DNA of 64,000 bases from Trematomus loennbergii (lineage: Eukaryota > Chordata > Actinopteri > Perciformes > Nototheniidae): NCBI GenBank assembly GCA_012861695.1, contig JAAOOA010000127.1:22054267-22118266 (forward strand), in the 5' to 3' direction. The position numbers and the translations under genes were made by a program. This document shows, one piece after another, positions 52,301 through 64,000 of this stretch. Position 1 is the stretch's first letter, and each line of letters starts with the position of its first letter. Under the pieces are notes generated by a model that did not search any database, had not been told where the DNA came from, and worked only from the letters and a program-made list of their open reading frames with translations.

Positions 52301-55300
52301 TCCTTACTGGTCCTTCTGAGGTCTTGGTGTTGAGTTATTTTAAGTAATAGCTCTCAGCTCCGTCTCTACTGCAGCCAGGATACATTCCCCAAAAACCTGG
52401 TACTTCAAGCTGATATAATCTTATTTATTCAATCTTGAAAATTGAAACTTTTAGGCCTTACACAGTAGTGTCTCGCCCGCCTGAATGGACCGCTCTTAGG
52501 CTGGACCTACATCAGAACTATTTGGTCAGTGGACGAGGAGGCTCACAATGTGGAAAAAGCACTTGTCGTCATGTTTACTGTCCTTCCAGGAGGTAGCGTT
52601 GAAGGTTCGGCTCGTGTAGCAGCTCATAGTTTTGGGTAGAAAACGCCGGGGGTCTATCGATGCTCTGAAGCCTCACAGCGTGGCTCATCCGTGCCAGCGG
52701 TGAAGGACAAATGTGCCAAAGTTTGCTGGGTTTGGCTCTTTTCTCCCCCCCTGGCTTCCAACACCGATGTATCCAGCTGAGGTACAATAATTTGACACCT
52801 CTTAAGCAGCTTTAGCATGACAACCGCTGCTTTGTTTATATTCCTGCGTATTTTGAACGCAATCAAAAATTACAGTCAGCAACATCTAAACTGTGTTTTT
52901 ATCCACTTTGGACTTTTGCCCCTCCCCACCCCCTTCAATCTCCTTTATCCCTCCCTTTCCTATGTGGGATTTAACGTACACTTTGTGGTAACCTTGCTAA
53001 GTTATCAATTTTTTCTATGTTCTCTCACACTGAATAAAGGCTTGTTTCTCTGCGCCTGCTTGTTACGACTTCAAGGACAGCTCCCTCCATCTGGCATTAA
53101 GTATTGCTGGTGCCAGTGTCGGGTTAACTGACACTCCTGCACTTAAACTAATGGCAGCGAGCAGTCATCTCCCATGAGGTGCTCACCTTGGAAAAAATCA
53201 CCCAGCTCCCTCATCCTCAATCATAGTGGTGCACTCGCCACCCACTGAATGAGACCATGGGCATGAAAAGAGGGATTGTTTCACTATTCAGGCATATATG
53301 AGGGCAAACGAAAACATGTAATACGCATGTCCTGTCTTGGATTTGCCCTCCTCTCGAGTTCAATGAGACGTGGAGAAGTGGGGAAGAGAACAGCACGCAA
53401 ACAGAAAAAGTCAGAGTCAGCAAATTGCCACTTTCATTAGGATTTCTTTAGCAAATGATGAAAAATAGTCAAGTATTTAACATTCAGACCAGTAAAAAAA
53501 AGAGTTTTAGGAAATCTAGAAAGCAGACAAATAGGACAGAAATCTTATATTATGGTAAAAAGAAAGTAGGATCATTGACAATTTCTCTATTTAATGATTC
53601 ATTTCTAAATTGGTTAGTTTTGCTTCATGTAACTTATTTTCAATGTTTGATTCATAAACCTGCACCCTATATGCAGTATATAAAGTACAATAAAGTATAA
53701 TTATATATATTTACTTTGTCAGTATGTGTTGCGAGTCTGGACTTAAGAGTTGTTGCATGAGTAAATATGACGTAAATATGCACCATAGCAGGTTTAACAA
53801 ACTAGACTAAATAGTCTAAGAAAGGGAGTGCATAGGCAGTGTGCTCACATGTGTTTATATATACGCCATTGGTTAGCTGTAATGATAACAGTGTCTCTCG
53901 TTGGATTTCCCAGGATCCATTTTCTTATTATACCACATTTTCCTTGAAAAGAAAAAAGACCTGTGTCCATCCTAGGTGAGTTGTTAACATAAATATGTTG
54001 TACAGGTGAGTCCAGGGCAAAGAGAAGCACCTCTCAGACCACAACATCTCCACCCGTCCTCCTCTGAACCCCCAACTCAATGGAAACCTAAACAGCTTTT
54101 TAAGAATGAAGAGGTTTTTCAGTTTGTTGCTAAATATAGGCCAACCCGGGGAGGTGGCAGGTTCCAGAGCCATTTTCAACAAAGATGAGCCCCAGGTCCT
54201 GCCCAGGGCCCGGCGGGTGGTGACTGCCGGTGGTCCGTCTTTCTCTTATGCACGGCTCTTAAGTAAACACTGCAATCCTGCGGTCAGCTACAGCATGGCA
54301 GCGGGCGAAAGGACTCACTGTGCAGTTGCACACAGCTATGGTGTGTTGTCTCCTCCGGCCCACTCAACCTGGGCTCCTCCCCGTCACAGAGGCCTCTGCA
54401 GGGGTCGAGGGCCAGCGACAGACCTTGATGTGTGATCCCGGATCCCTGCTGGGAACTCCTGGTGGGGGCAGTGTTGGACTTCACCTTCTGACGGATATTT
54501 CCATCTGAAAAAAGATGTCTAAATTGAGAACATAATCATGTTTACTGGAACTATGCTAATTCGTGTTGATTTGCAAGTGTAATCTATCAGGATGGATCAT
54601 CTCAATAACCATGGTTCACATGAGGCTGTGATTGATATGATTTGACCTTTATCAGTAAATTGTTGAAAATATAATACGAATTACAATTAAATTACCATGG
54701 TTAGAATTAAAAAAGGTTGTATGCATGTTGTGGGCATTTTTTTGCATGATTTTATAAATTCAAAGACAATGAATAATATGGAATTAAATTACATTAAACA
54801 AATTAGACATTAGAACAATCATAAAATATTATTTTCTACAGTGAGGTATTGTGTGTAAATCACATTCAATAATTTAAGGATTAACAGCCACAGATATCAG
54901 GTTTAACCTGAAAATATCTGCAATCTCAATATTTGTATCAGAAGGGCAACACATTCAAGATAATATGCCATTAATCATCAGTATCATATCCAATAAAGAG
55001 CCTTATTAATCAACACAGAGGAAAACTGACAGCCCAGTCCTTATCCACTGAGGAAAATAAGGGGCAACAGGTAGTCCTTTATCCATTGAGCTCTGTTCCT
55101 GCTTTGCTCCCCTATACACGCAGATCATGATTTGGGGAGTCTCAGTGGCTACCTGTAAGGACCACAGGGGTGGCAAATAGCAGGGCTGTGGCTTTCTGAG
55201 CTTCTTAGCGGTGCGAGCAGAAGGATTTACGGTAACTCTCAGACAAGCGTTCACAGCTTGGACTCTTGGCATGGATTCGATATTGTACCTGGCTGAGCAT

Positions 55301-58300
55301 CAAACCCACTGAACCTGAGGTCCAAAAGTACTAACCCACCTACACAAAACCCTGGGATGTTTGAATGATAAATCGCCGACATTTAGTGGCAGAACAAAAA
55401 TATTGGCCCTGCTGGGGATATCAATTTTAATTTTAATTCACAGTGAGAGCGCATACTGGGTGGCTTGATTGACCAGATATCGGCTTCTGGTTTAATTGAA
55501 AAACTCCTCTCTTTTTGGTTGAGATTTCCTGCAGATTCAGCACAGGTGCGATAGTAGAAGGAAACCCTGCAGTGCGAGTGGTGCGACAAATGCCAGTGGG
55601 GGTGATATTAAATATCAACCATTATTTGAAGTGCATTGACCAAGTTATCTTTAAGTTCATGTCCAGTCCTTTTGGGACCTGCACTTTTTTTCTTCTGTGT
55701 AACTGGACTCTGCCCGCTTCAGTCAACCACCGCCAAGACTTCTGGTTCTGATAAAGGAGAAGCCATTTCCATGAGAGTTCCTGACTTCAATGAGAAAACC
55801 ATGTGGCAAAAGTTAATACATCTGACATGCCGAGAAGCATAACGGATCAATTTAGTAATCCACTTTGTTGTTAAAGAGGTTCAGAATTGAAATGAAGGAT
55901 GTTTTTGAAATCATTGTATCATTATCTTCAGGTAAATGTTGAACTTTATTAATGTGCTCAATGCTGTTTATGCCAAGAGGAGCTTTATAAAAGCCACATG
56001 ACTGAATTTAAGGTCACACAGGATGCACAGAGCCAATCACACCAACCGCCACCCCGGAGAAAAAAGCCATGGTGCTAATATTAGAGGAAAGACTGATTAC
56101 AGTGCTACTATTAGGATTTGGCCTGCATTTTGGTCCAAAGTAGGAACGCCCTGGGCATTTCTCTTTGGTGTTCATGCCCTCGGCCCTCAATGGCACACTA
56201 CATGATATTATGAAGAGCCAGACCAAACATGCCGACGCAGACCACAGGGTTACTCACAGCCCTGCACATTCTTTAGAGGCTGAAATGTGACCCGGTCCTA
56301 TTTTTCAGCAGCTTGTCAGACTCAGTGTGGTGCAGGGAGGTAAGCTAGGAGGGAAAACTGTTGTCACCTCTCTATAGCTCTTACTTTTTTTTTGACTTAC
56401 AAGATGGCAACCTTGGGTGTCAAAATGAGACCAGATGGGTGGGTTGGATAAGTGCTGGCAGTCACCACGGATATGAAAAGCAAAAACGTACGGCTACTAA
56501 CAACATCAGCAGTAGACAGTAAATGGAAATTAGTTAATTGGAGAAGCTTTGCGAGTTGATGGACACACTCTGGTAATGCAATACGTTTAGTAACCACATG
56601 CATTAAGACATATAACGCCTTGTGGAGATTGAAATTGAAGTGACAGCATAATGACTCGAGGTCAATTCAGAGAACATTTCTGTAGCAGCTAGAGGAAGCC
56701 TTGCATGTCCAGCTGTGTGCAAGATGCTGAAGACATTATTGTCCTGGATGTCTGCTCCATTTCCTAAAAAGATATACATGTATTTCCTCCATCTATACAG
56801 GAGAGCCAAGTCTTTGTTGGACAACATCTTCAGAGACTTGGACAGGAAAACACTGTCGAGTATTCAATATGTCCGAGGTTGTCATCAGATGAAACTCATT
56901 TTGAAAAATGCTTGTTATGACTGCTGCTAACCATATCCACCCACTCGGTGCGCAGAGAGGGGGACAGCGGAGAGGAAGTCTTTCAGTCAGTCAGGTCGTA
57001 CTTCATCTCAGCAGGCTATGGAGCTGCTGGACAGAGCTTTAATGTAAACTTCCTGAAACCTGCTGGTGACACAATACATGGGGGAAAAGAAGTATTGTAC
57101 ATTAGGAATACCTGCAGAGGTCACCGCAATTTAGCTAGGCATTTCCTTTTGTTAACTAATTTAAGTACATAGTATTTGACCAAAATTAGAACCTGCTAAA
57201 TTAGTGCGGTTTCAGACCTCTGAATAGCTGTCTACATTTTTTCAGAGAACTAAGAAGGTCTGGTTGATCCACGGCTCTGGGCCAAAAAAAGCTTTGCAGG
57301 TGGGTTTCAAAGTGGCCACGTCACCTTCCTATGTCAGAGCCAGAAGAAAAAGGGACAGAAAAGTTTCCATGAACATGGTAACAAGCGTGAATGACATTAA
57401 TGCAACCATACAGGTTGTTGTAAATCAACTTGCAGGAATAACTCTTAAAACTGCAGTTTGAGTTGATGATACTGTTTAAGTTAAGGGCTTGTAGAAAAGG
57501 CGGTTTCGGGGTGGACCGAAAACCACATTGATTAGATTCCTTGTGTCAGAACTGACAATTAAGGGTGCAATTAGGGGTTTCACAATATACCTCAATTGAC
57601 AAGACAAAAAAAATAGTGACATCATGATGATAATTCATGCAATATGATACGATTCCTGTTGATAATATCCTGTAAATAATCCAGCGCCTCGTAAGTAAGA
57701 AGCATTTTGGGTCACTCACTCAAAACAAAAAACAGTAGCTGCAATGCATTATGGGCACTATTGTGGCTGTTAGTGAAACACAGAATATCTTATTCCTTTA
57801 TAAAGGATTTATAGCTACATTGTTCCCCCCAGCTCTTCATTTTGTATTACTGATGGCTTTAATCGACACATTGTGTGCTGTCAAACTCCATGATCCAGTC
57901 AAATTGGCAGTCAATGTGATGCCCTGCTGGACATTATTTGGCCACTTATCCACAGGAATAAAGATCACAATGTTTTCATTTTAAACATGAATGGTCAGTC
58001 TATAACTTTCCTAGTTCCTCTAACTGCAGGTTTCTACCGGCCACAACCCTACACGTTCTCCCTCCAATGAAAGCCACAAAAGCAGCTCACCTCCTCATTG
58101 ACCAAAACTCACTGTGCAAGGTAAAAAAAAGAGCCAGACTCTCTGCGAAGCATGGCCAACTTTACCACTGAAATAGATTTCAATACATTTTAATTTCCGC
58201 AGCCACTTTCCCGTTCCTGAACATAATGAATTACCGAACAAAAGCCATGAAAGAATTCTCCCCCATTTCTCTTTACTCAATGAATAACCTTCCACCGCAC

Positions 58301-59700
58301 AAAGAAAACAAAAGATGGCAAGTTTATTTTTCTGTGGTGGGGCCGTTTCAACGGAGCGATTATTCACTGACACCACCTTCAAAGGTTCCTCAATCAAAAC
58401 TTTCAAGCACCATTGATAGTACTGAGCTGCAGCGGGAACATTCCTGCACTGTGTATTACATTGTCACATTATAATTAGCTAAGAACTGGAAGGGTATGTT
58501 TTGTATATTTTTTCACAGGAAAAAGTAACACCTGTAAAGTGTTTGTCCAAGAAAGGTTTCAGTGCTGTTGGCAAGCTGATTGGCACGCTGTTTAAATGTA
58601 TCATTCCAAGCTACTAATGTGTTTATGATAGTCGGTCTTTTTTAAAGCAGTTGTACACAAAGAAGGTTTTTGTTCATTATGTAATCATAGATAAGATTAT
58701 ATTTTCACAGCAGCACACAGTTCAGCTGGTTCAACAACTTTGAATCGCTGGCCAAGATTATTTCAGTGATTCAGTGCAAATAAATGTCAATTTAGTCTGA
58801 TTACTAGCAAACACCCACAGCAAGAAAAAACAAACTAAACAGGAAAAAGTACGTCAGTTGAACTGTGATTAAAAAGCACTTAGTACCAAGTTATGAGGTG
58901 CGTTTAAACTACAAAAAAAAGTTGATACAATAACAATGAATACTTAATCTAAACTATGAAATTCTATTGAAGAACAAAAACACAATCTGCAGAAAGATGC
59001 GATAATAAAATGTATTTTAGAAAAAGGAATGTCAAATCTGGAAGACAGCGGCACTAAAAAGTATAATTATTAGGATTATTAGCAATACAAACATATGACT
59101 TATTAAAGAATGGATAAACAACTAGTATATGTTGTACATCAAAAGTACATTAAATAATAATGATAGGAGAATATGAAATGTGTGAAAAGGTCTGTTGCAT
59201 CTTGTTGCTCTGGCAGAGACAAGCTTATTTCAGAAAATGCTTGTGTGTTTGTTTGTGTAGGCTTGTATAACTCTGGGGGTGTATGTGCATGTGTATATGT
59301 GCGTGTGTGTGCGTGTGTGTGTGTGAGTGGCCTGTGTGTGGCCAGACTCGCTGGGCTGATCTTGGCCCCCGGCTGTTGCTGGCGTTGAGCATGTCTGTAA
59401 AGAAACAGCTGGAGGCAAAGCCAACACCAGTCCCGTTCAGGAGCTGGGGCCTGCCAGCAGCGACAGATCCCAGAACTTTCCACGGTCCCGCGTCGCCATG
59501 CCAACAGGTCTTGGCACGGCAGGGCTGTCCTGATCTGCACACCTGGCCCACCAAGAGTCCAGAATCACCTCTCCTGTCACTGTGTGATGAACAGGTCATT
59601 TACAACCCAAGTGTGTGTGTGTTTTTAAGAGTTATGGGCCCAGGTAAAGAAAACAGCGTGCAGTGGACCTCCTGTGTGTAGCCCTAATCAAACAGAGCTG
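49301..59700. other. Repeat-poor gene desert with GC-richer islands
   Basis: About 10 kb with almost none of the common fish repeats that litter the left half of the window. GC-richer, complex islands stand out near 49310-49510, 51830-52110, 52440-52770, 54000-54500, 55010-55260, 56000-56330 and 59330-59680. Open frames in them are short, overlap on several frames and lack splice-flanked structure, so I do not call proteins. The texture is that of a regulatory landscape or a long non-coding RNA locus. In human the region upstream of TMPO leads to the lncRNA gene RMST, but no miR-135a or miR-1251 hairpin was found here. Confidence 0.35.
59285..59340. repeat. Imperfect TG-rich simple repeat
   Basis: Mixed TG/TGCG stretch (gtgcgtgtgtgtgcgtgtg and similar), directly before the GC-rich island at 59340-59680. 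Confidence 0.8.
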
Positions 59701-62700
59701 AGGACCTTAGCCCCGTACAACAGCCGGGCCTGAATTTGTTCATACTTGTACTGTGGAAAACCCACACAGAGGGATATTCAAGTGCATTATGGAAAAAAAA
59801 AGATTTGTTTTGGTATACTTTGATAGTGAGTTTTGTGGTTTTAGATTGAACGTAAAAGGAGCATGTACCGAGCCTGTGGGGCAAAAAGGAAAGTTCAGGC
59901 AGCTTAAGGAAATGATTTAAAATCCATTCCTCAGAAATGATGTGACATATTTGTCGTCTGTAATGCTTTCCAAAGTGACGACATGCCCAGGTCTCTCCGG
60001 ACAGGGAGGTTCCTCGCTGGAGAAAGTTAATAAAGTTTCTCTTTTGCTGTAGGATTTGATTGCTCAAAGCACATAGGTGAAGAAGATGGTCACTTTTATT
60101 GTAAGGAAGTTTTTCCACAATGCAAACCAAACGTCAGATAAAGTGTGTCAACATTATATAACAATATAATAACAAATAATTATCATAATTATTCACTTTG
60201 TCCAAAACAGCTATTTTTGATCTTGTCTCAATGACCTTGACCATGCAGATTCAAAACACCTTACTATAACTGAGCTCTACTTCCTGAGCTGCACTAACCC
60301 CAATGCTGGAAATGGGGGGGATGTAGTCCTTTACATTTTCATGTGATAATTCCATGTTTGCCACACAGCTGCTTGCTTATATAAAAGAGAATTTTCTTTA
60401 ACCGTAAAAAACAGAGAATACAAAACAGTAGATTTGTGGTATAAAACAGTGTTTAAAATAGAAGTATGTGAAATAAATACAAGAAAAACTGAATATTAAG
60501 CAACAACTCAAACATTAGTAACAGCAATGACCGTGCCAACACATTATCACAGAGAAAAAAGGAATCTTAGTACAATGGTTAACTTAATGTACTGTTACCT
60601 TAAAATAAGTGGCTAAATGTACACCACCCTTCTGTTATGCAACAACCGCTACGTCAACATCAAAATGAGACATTAGGAGGCTAAATAATTGTATGCTTTA
60701 TATGTCCAACCATAACATAAATGTTCTCATCACATCACAAAAATAAAACAAAATAACTGCATTTATTGATGTTTTTCTGATGTGTTCAGAACATGAAAAC
60801 CAGATGACACTAAAATATTAATAAAAAAAGGTCTGTAATAACTATATCGGAGCCAATCATTTATGTTGAGATTCAACTCCCTGGCTGAAGGAGTGAAGTA
60901 GGTTTTATTTACTCTGAAGGAGATTTGGTTCCCCGTTAGTTTTGCTGAGCAAAAACGGATTAAAGTAGCTCTTCTTGCTGAAACATAACGTTCTTGTGTG
61001 GCGTGTCGAGCGAATATGAGCCATGTAACACTAATCTGAACACACCCGATTCATGACAGCCAGCATGTCTGGCCCACACATTTGAGATATCACATATCCC
61101 TAATCTAATATCTGAGAAAAGTGATAATCGTATCCTTGTATAGTTGAGAGACTCTTTAGAGTAATTCTGATTATAGTGTCAAGCTTAAACTCTGTGAATA
61201 AGACAATTTTCTGTTCTGTTGCTTTGGCCAGGTGATACTTTGACAGCATCTGGGCTGATTATGTGTTTTTGAGTCAGTTTTGACTAGGCACTCTAATTCA
61301 ATTACAGAAAAAAACATTTCAAAAACCTGATATTTGGAGGAAAAATAAGAAGTTATGCACATCATGAAAATGCACATTTCACATGGTGTGTCTTGGCTCA
61401 ACATCTTTTAAAAAGAAGCCAAACTTTATTGCTATTGGAGAAAAATATGTATTTCTTTTTTTTAAAGTGGTGTGTGTATAAGTGGGATTATTTCTTGCTC
61501 TGTCTCCCTGGATATAGTCGCCACCCATGATATGTAACGCTAAGCTTACACATAAACACACTCTCACACATTAGGGGTGGAGTACGAAGAGAAAACATGA
61601 TTTGTGTATGGATGTCCGGCATGTGAACATTTTGATTGATGGGCAGCTAAAGAACACAGGCCGATCCTTATTAGCGGCTGAAGGCTGCCAGCTCTGAGGG
61701 ATGCGTGGGCATGTCCTACTTGGTAAGTGATCAGGTGTTTGACTGTCTGGTAGGAAGGAAGTCCTTATTAATGTTGAGGAGAAGGCCGAGGCTCAGCAAC
61801 CTCAGGTATGCCCGCCCACACACACACACACACACACACGCACATACACAACTTCTAAACAGCACAGGACTGCTCTCGCTGTGGTTCATTACTGTAGAAG
61901 AGAGCTGGTGTGCTCTTACACAAAAAGTCCTGATTGGGAACAGAAATCTACATCTGTGGAGGCATTAGAATACATCTTTCAATATCTTTTATTGTTTTAC
62001 ACACGTCCAGCGGAGCTATTAGCATCCATTAGGAGTCACGTTTTATTAAGCTCTGTTTTGGTCTCTCTCCACCAGCTCCTTTTAAGAAAATGATAAATAG
62101 ACTGCAAATTATATAACTTTTTTTTAGTCTTCTACAACCCGTTGAAGCGCTTTTACAACACATGTCATGTCACCCATTCACATACGTTCATAGAGAGGCA
62201 ATGGCTACATCATCAGGAGAAATAAACATTCAAACACTCACACACTGTTGGCCATGCCATTGGGAGCAATTTGGGGTCCAGTATCCTGCCCAAGAACACC
62301 TGGATCCAATTGGTGGACTCAACCTCGGTCACAGCTGACCTCTAACATTTCAGAGAATATGAAGTCATTCCTTTTTTTCCAAGTGTCATTTAAGAGTTTT
62401 AAGCATTTACTCATAATTATTGGTATAAAATAAAGAATCACAATTATTTTGGATGGAACAATTGGGACAAGAACTTCTCATATTGTACAATACCAATATA
62501 AGAATACTGATGCCACATTCATGTGAGTCTGCACAGTATGAAGCTACAGATAGCTAAGTTGTGTGGTAATGGGGAAACAGCTTATTGGATTTGCCCAAAG
62601 ATACAAAGAATACCACAACCAGAACCTCTAATGCTAATTAAATATTAAATTCTCGTTTTTTGTTATTCCGGTGGCTTTAAGCCAGACAGTAAACAAATAC

Positions 62701-64000
62701 GTTTTACAAGTGTTAAGTGTTAGTAGAGGGGCACTTGGAAAGCGCAGACCTCTTTCAAGGCTGTTTCCAAGTAAAAAAACGTATGCATGAATCTGCCATG
62801 TTATCCCCTCCAAAATGTATGGGTTTTCGCCTCGTTTCACCTTTCAAACAAGTTTCATGCAAATGAGGCCAGTTGTTTTTCCGTAATCCTGATAACAACA
62901 GACAAAAAAACAAGTAAACAACTGTGGAACGGCCCCGAAAGAGCGCAGACCTTTGCAAAGGCTGCTTTAATAAGTAAAACATATTGCGTTTTTATGATTC
63001 CGATCTGCCTCTCTGATTTGGGTCAGCTCCAATATTAAATGAGGATCTTTCTGGCCCATGTTACACACTTCCAACAAGTGTCGTGAAAAATGGGCTGTTC
63101 CATTATCCAGCTGACAAACAGACAAACCAAACTGAAAACATCACCTTAGCAGAGGAAACAACTTATCTTCAGAGCTGCTAGTGGTATCGGGATATTTATA
63201 CCAAAGATAAGAGGTTTTTTCTAACTCGTAGTTGTGGGCCAAAACCCCCAAAAACGAGCAAAAAGGTTCTGTAAAGGTACGCTGAACTGCAAATCAGGAC
63301 CCCTTTTCCATACAATTATGTCATGTGATAAGTTCAACTACAACCATCATTTGAGCTGGTGTGGGAATCCCCCTGACCCTTCATCGTCGTGAACATAAAT
63401 ACCAGCGACCTGTGAAAGGAACACATCACACCTACACAGCCACTTCACTCCCACCATTAACACTGAACTTTAAAAGGTCTACAACAGCTCTTTTCCCCCT
63501 GTAATCCATCTGCACCACAAAGCTCAACGCTCCCTGGGGACAGTGTAATATAAACATATTGAGCATGCCTCAGTATTTCCAAAAGCCACCCACATAAGCA
63601 ATACCCCATCTGAGAGAAAGGGGATCTTAGTTTGAATCAGGGCCACTTTATTTACAACTCTTACAAAACAAACTTTAAAAAGCTAATTCCCTTTTACTCA
63701 TGCAGTGGAGCGAGCAATGAAAGCACGGCCTTATGTTACAAGGTTTTGAGAGCGTGGGCAGCACAAAACCAACAGTTGTGAGCGCTGCCTTCCTTCCTTT
63801 ACTTTACAAGGGGATGCAGATTGAAGAAATATGTTGGCTGTTGTGAGCAAATCCGCTTCATGGATTTAGACTGTTGGAAAACCACAGTCGGACAGAAAAC
63901 AAGCCGCCTGGCCAGAGTCCATGTTTGAATTACACTCGGTGTTGATTTATCTGCTGCCCGGAGTATGTAATCGAATGTCTAATGGACTCACTGTTCATTA
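59701..64000. other. Intergenic, mostly unique sequence; octamer motif at 62857
   Basis: No coding exon could be supported. The stretch 62740-63110 is unusually complex and contains a perfect POU octamer ATGCAAAT at 62857-62864 just after a caaacaag word, the style of SOX/POU enhancers. Two near-parallel segments, 62730-62880 (gaaagcgcagacctctttca, ttccaagtaaaaaaacgtat) and 62935-63000 (gaaagagcgcagacctttgc, taataagtaaaacatattg), look like an old local duplication. Small CA repeat at about 61817-61843. Confidence 0.35.
62165..62330 (+). repeat. Common teleost dispersed repeat fragment
   Basis: cacccattcacatacgttca, then agaggcaatggctacatcat, attgggagcaatttggggt and gtatcctgcccaagaacacc are the typical words of a widespread fish repeat ('ggttcagtgtcttgcccaaggacac'). 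It is the only clear interspersed repeat I see in the last 15 kb. Confidence 0.6.

Noticed and set aside
54006..54508. Protein-coding exon in the GC-rich island
   Set aside because: Open frames overlap on both strands and several frames, with no splice ends and no recognisable protein.
48000..64000. miR-135a / miR-1251 hairpins expected for an RMST-like locus
   Set aside because: Neither mature sequence nor its complement was found by eye.

Overview
This is a stretch of a ray-finned (teleost) fish nuclear genome. The genes have short exons, GT-AG introns of a few hundred bases to about 1.6 kb and AT-rich intergenic DNA. There are long CA/TG microsatellites and many decayed repeats of kinds common in teleosts: hAT-type MITEs, an L2 LINE tail, a tRNA-derived SINE and a Rex1-like tail. 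There are no bacterial-type genes, operons or CRISPR arrays.

Layout. 1-13.7 kb is mostly non-coding and repeat-bearing, with one unrecognised two-exon gene (9390-10524, +) and a decayed element-derived coding fragment near 8.4-8.7 kb. 14.3-20.4 kb (-) is a chchd3/MIC19-type MICOS subunit gene with a giant exon of about 2 kb built from 30-bp (10-residue) Pro/Ala/Glu-rich tandem repeats. 22.7-26.3 kb (-) is slc35b4, a Golgi/ER UDP-sugar transporter, complete in ten exons. 28.2-30.25 kb (+) is golt1b, complete in five exons except for one missing G. 31.5-33.6 kb (+) is an unrecognised small gene with a TATA box that appears to encode a secreted peptide precursor of about 79 aa. 34.0-38.2 kb (-) is ldhb, seven coding exons with six one-base losses. 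42.5-47.4 kb (-) is tmpo (LAP2), an inner nuclear membrane LEM protein, intact in six exons. 47.9-64 kb is a repeat-poor gene desert with GC-richer islands and no coding exon I can support.

Two messages stand out. First, the consensus carries many one-base losses, mostly in short G/C runs. Restoring one base at each site gives golt1b exactly 138 aa and ldhb exactly 334 aa, the family lengths, and removes the reading-frame break in the small secreted-peptide gene. I read these as assembly errors, not pseudogenes, so automated annotation of ldhb, golt1b and chchd3 here would be wrong. Second, the expanded repeat exon of the MIC19 gene and the unassigned peptide gene between golt1b and ldhb are the most promising undescribed biology.

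The genes do not form a pathway. They are a conserved-synteny block: chchd3 and slc35b4 correspond to human 7q33, golt1b and ldhb to human 12p12, tmpo to human 12q23.
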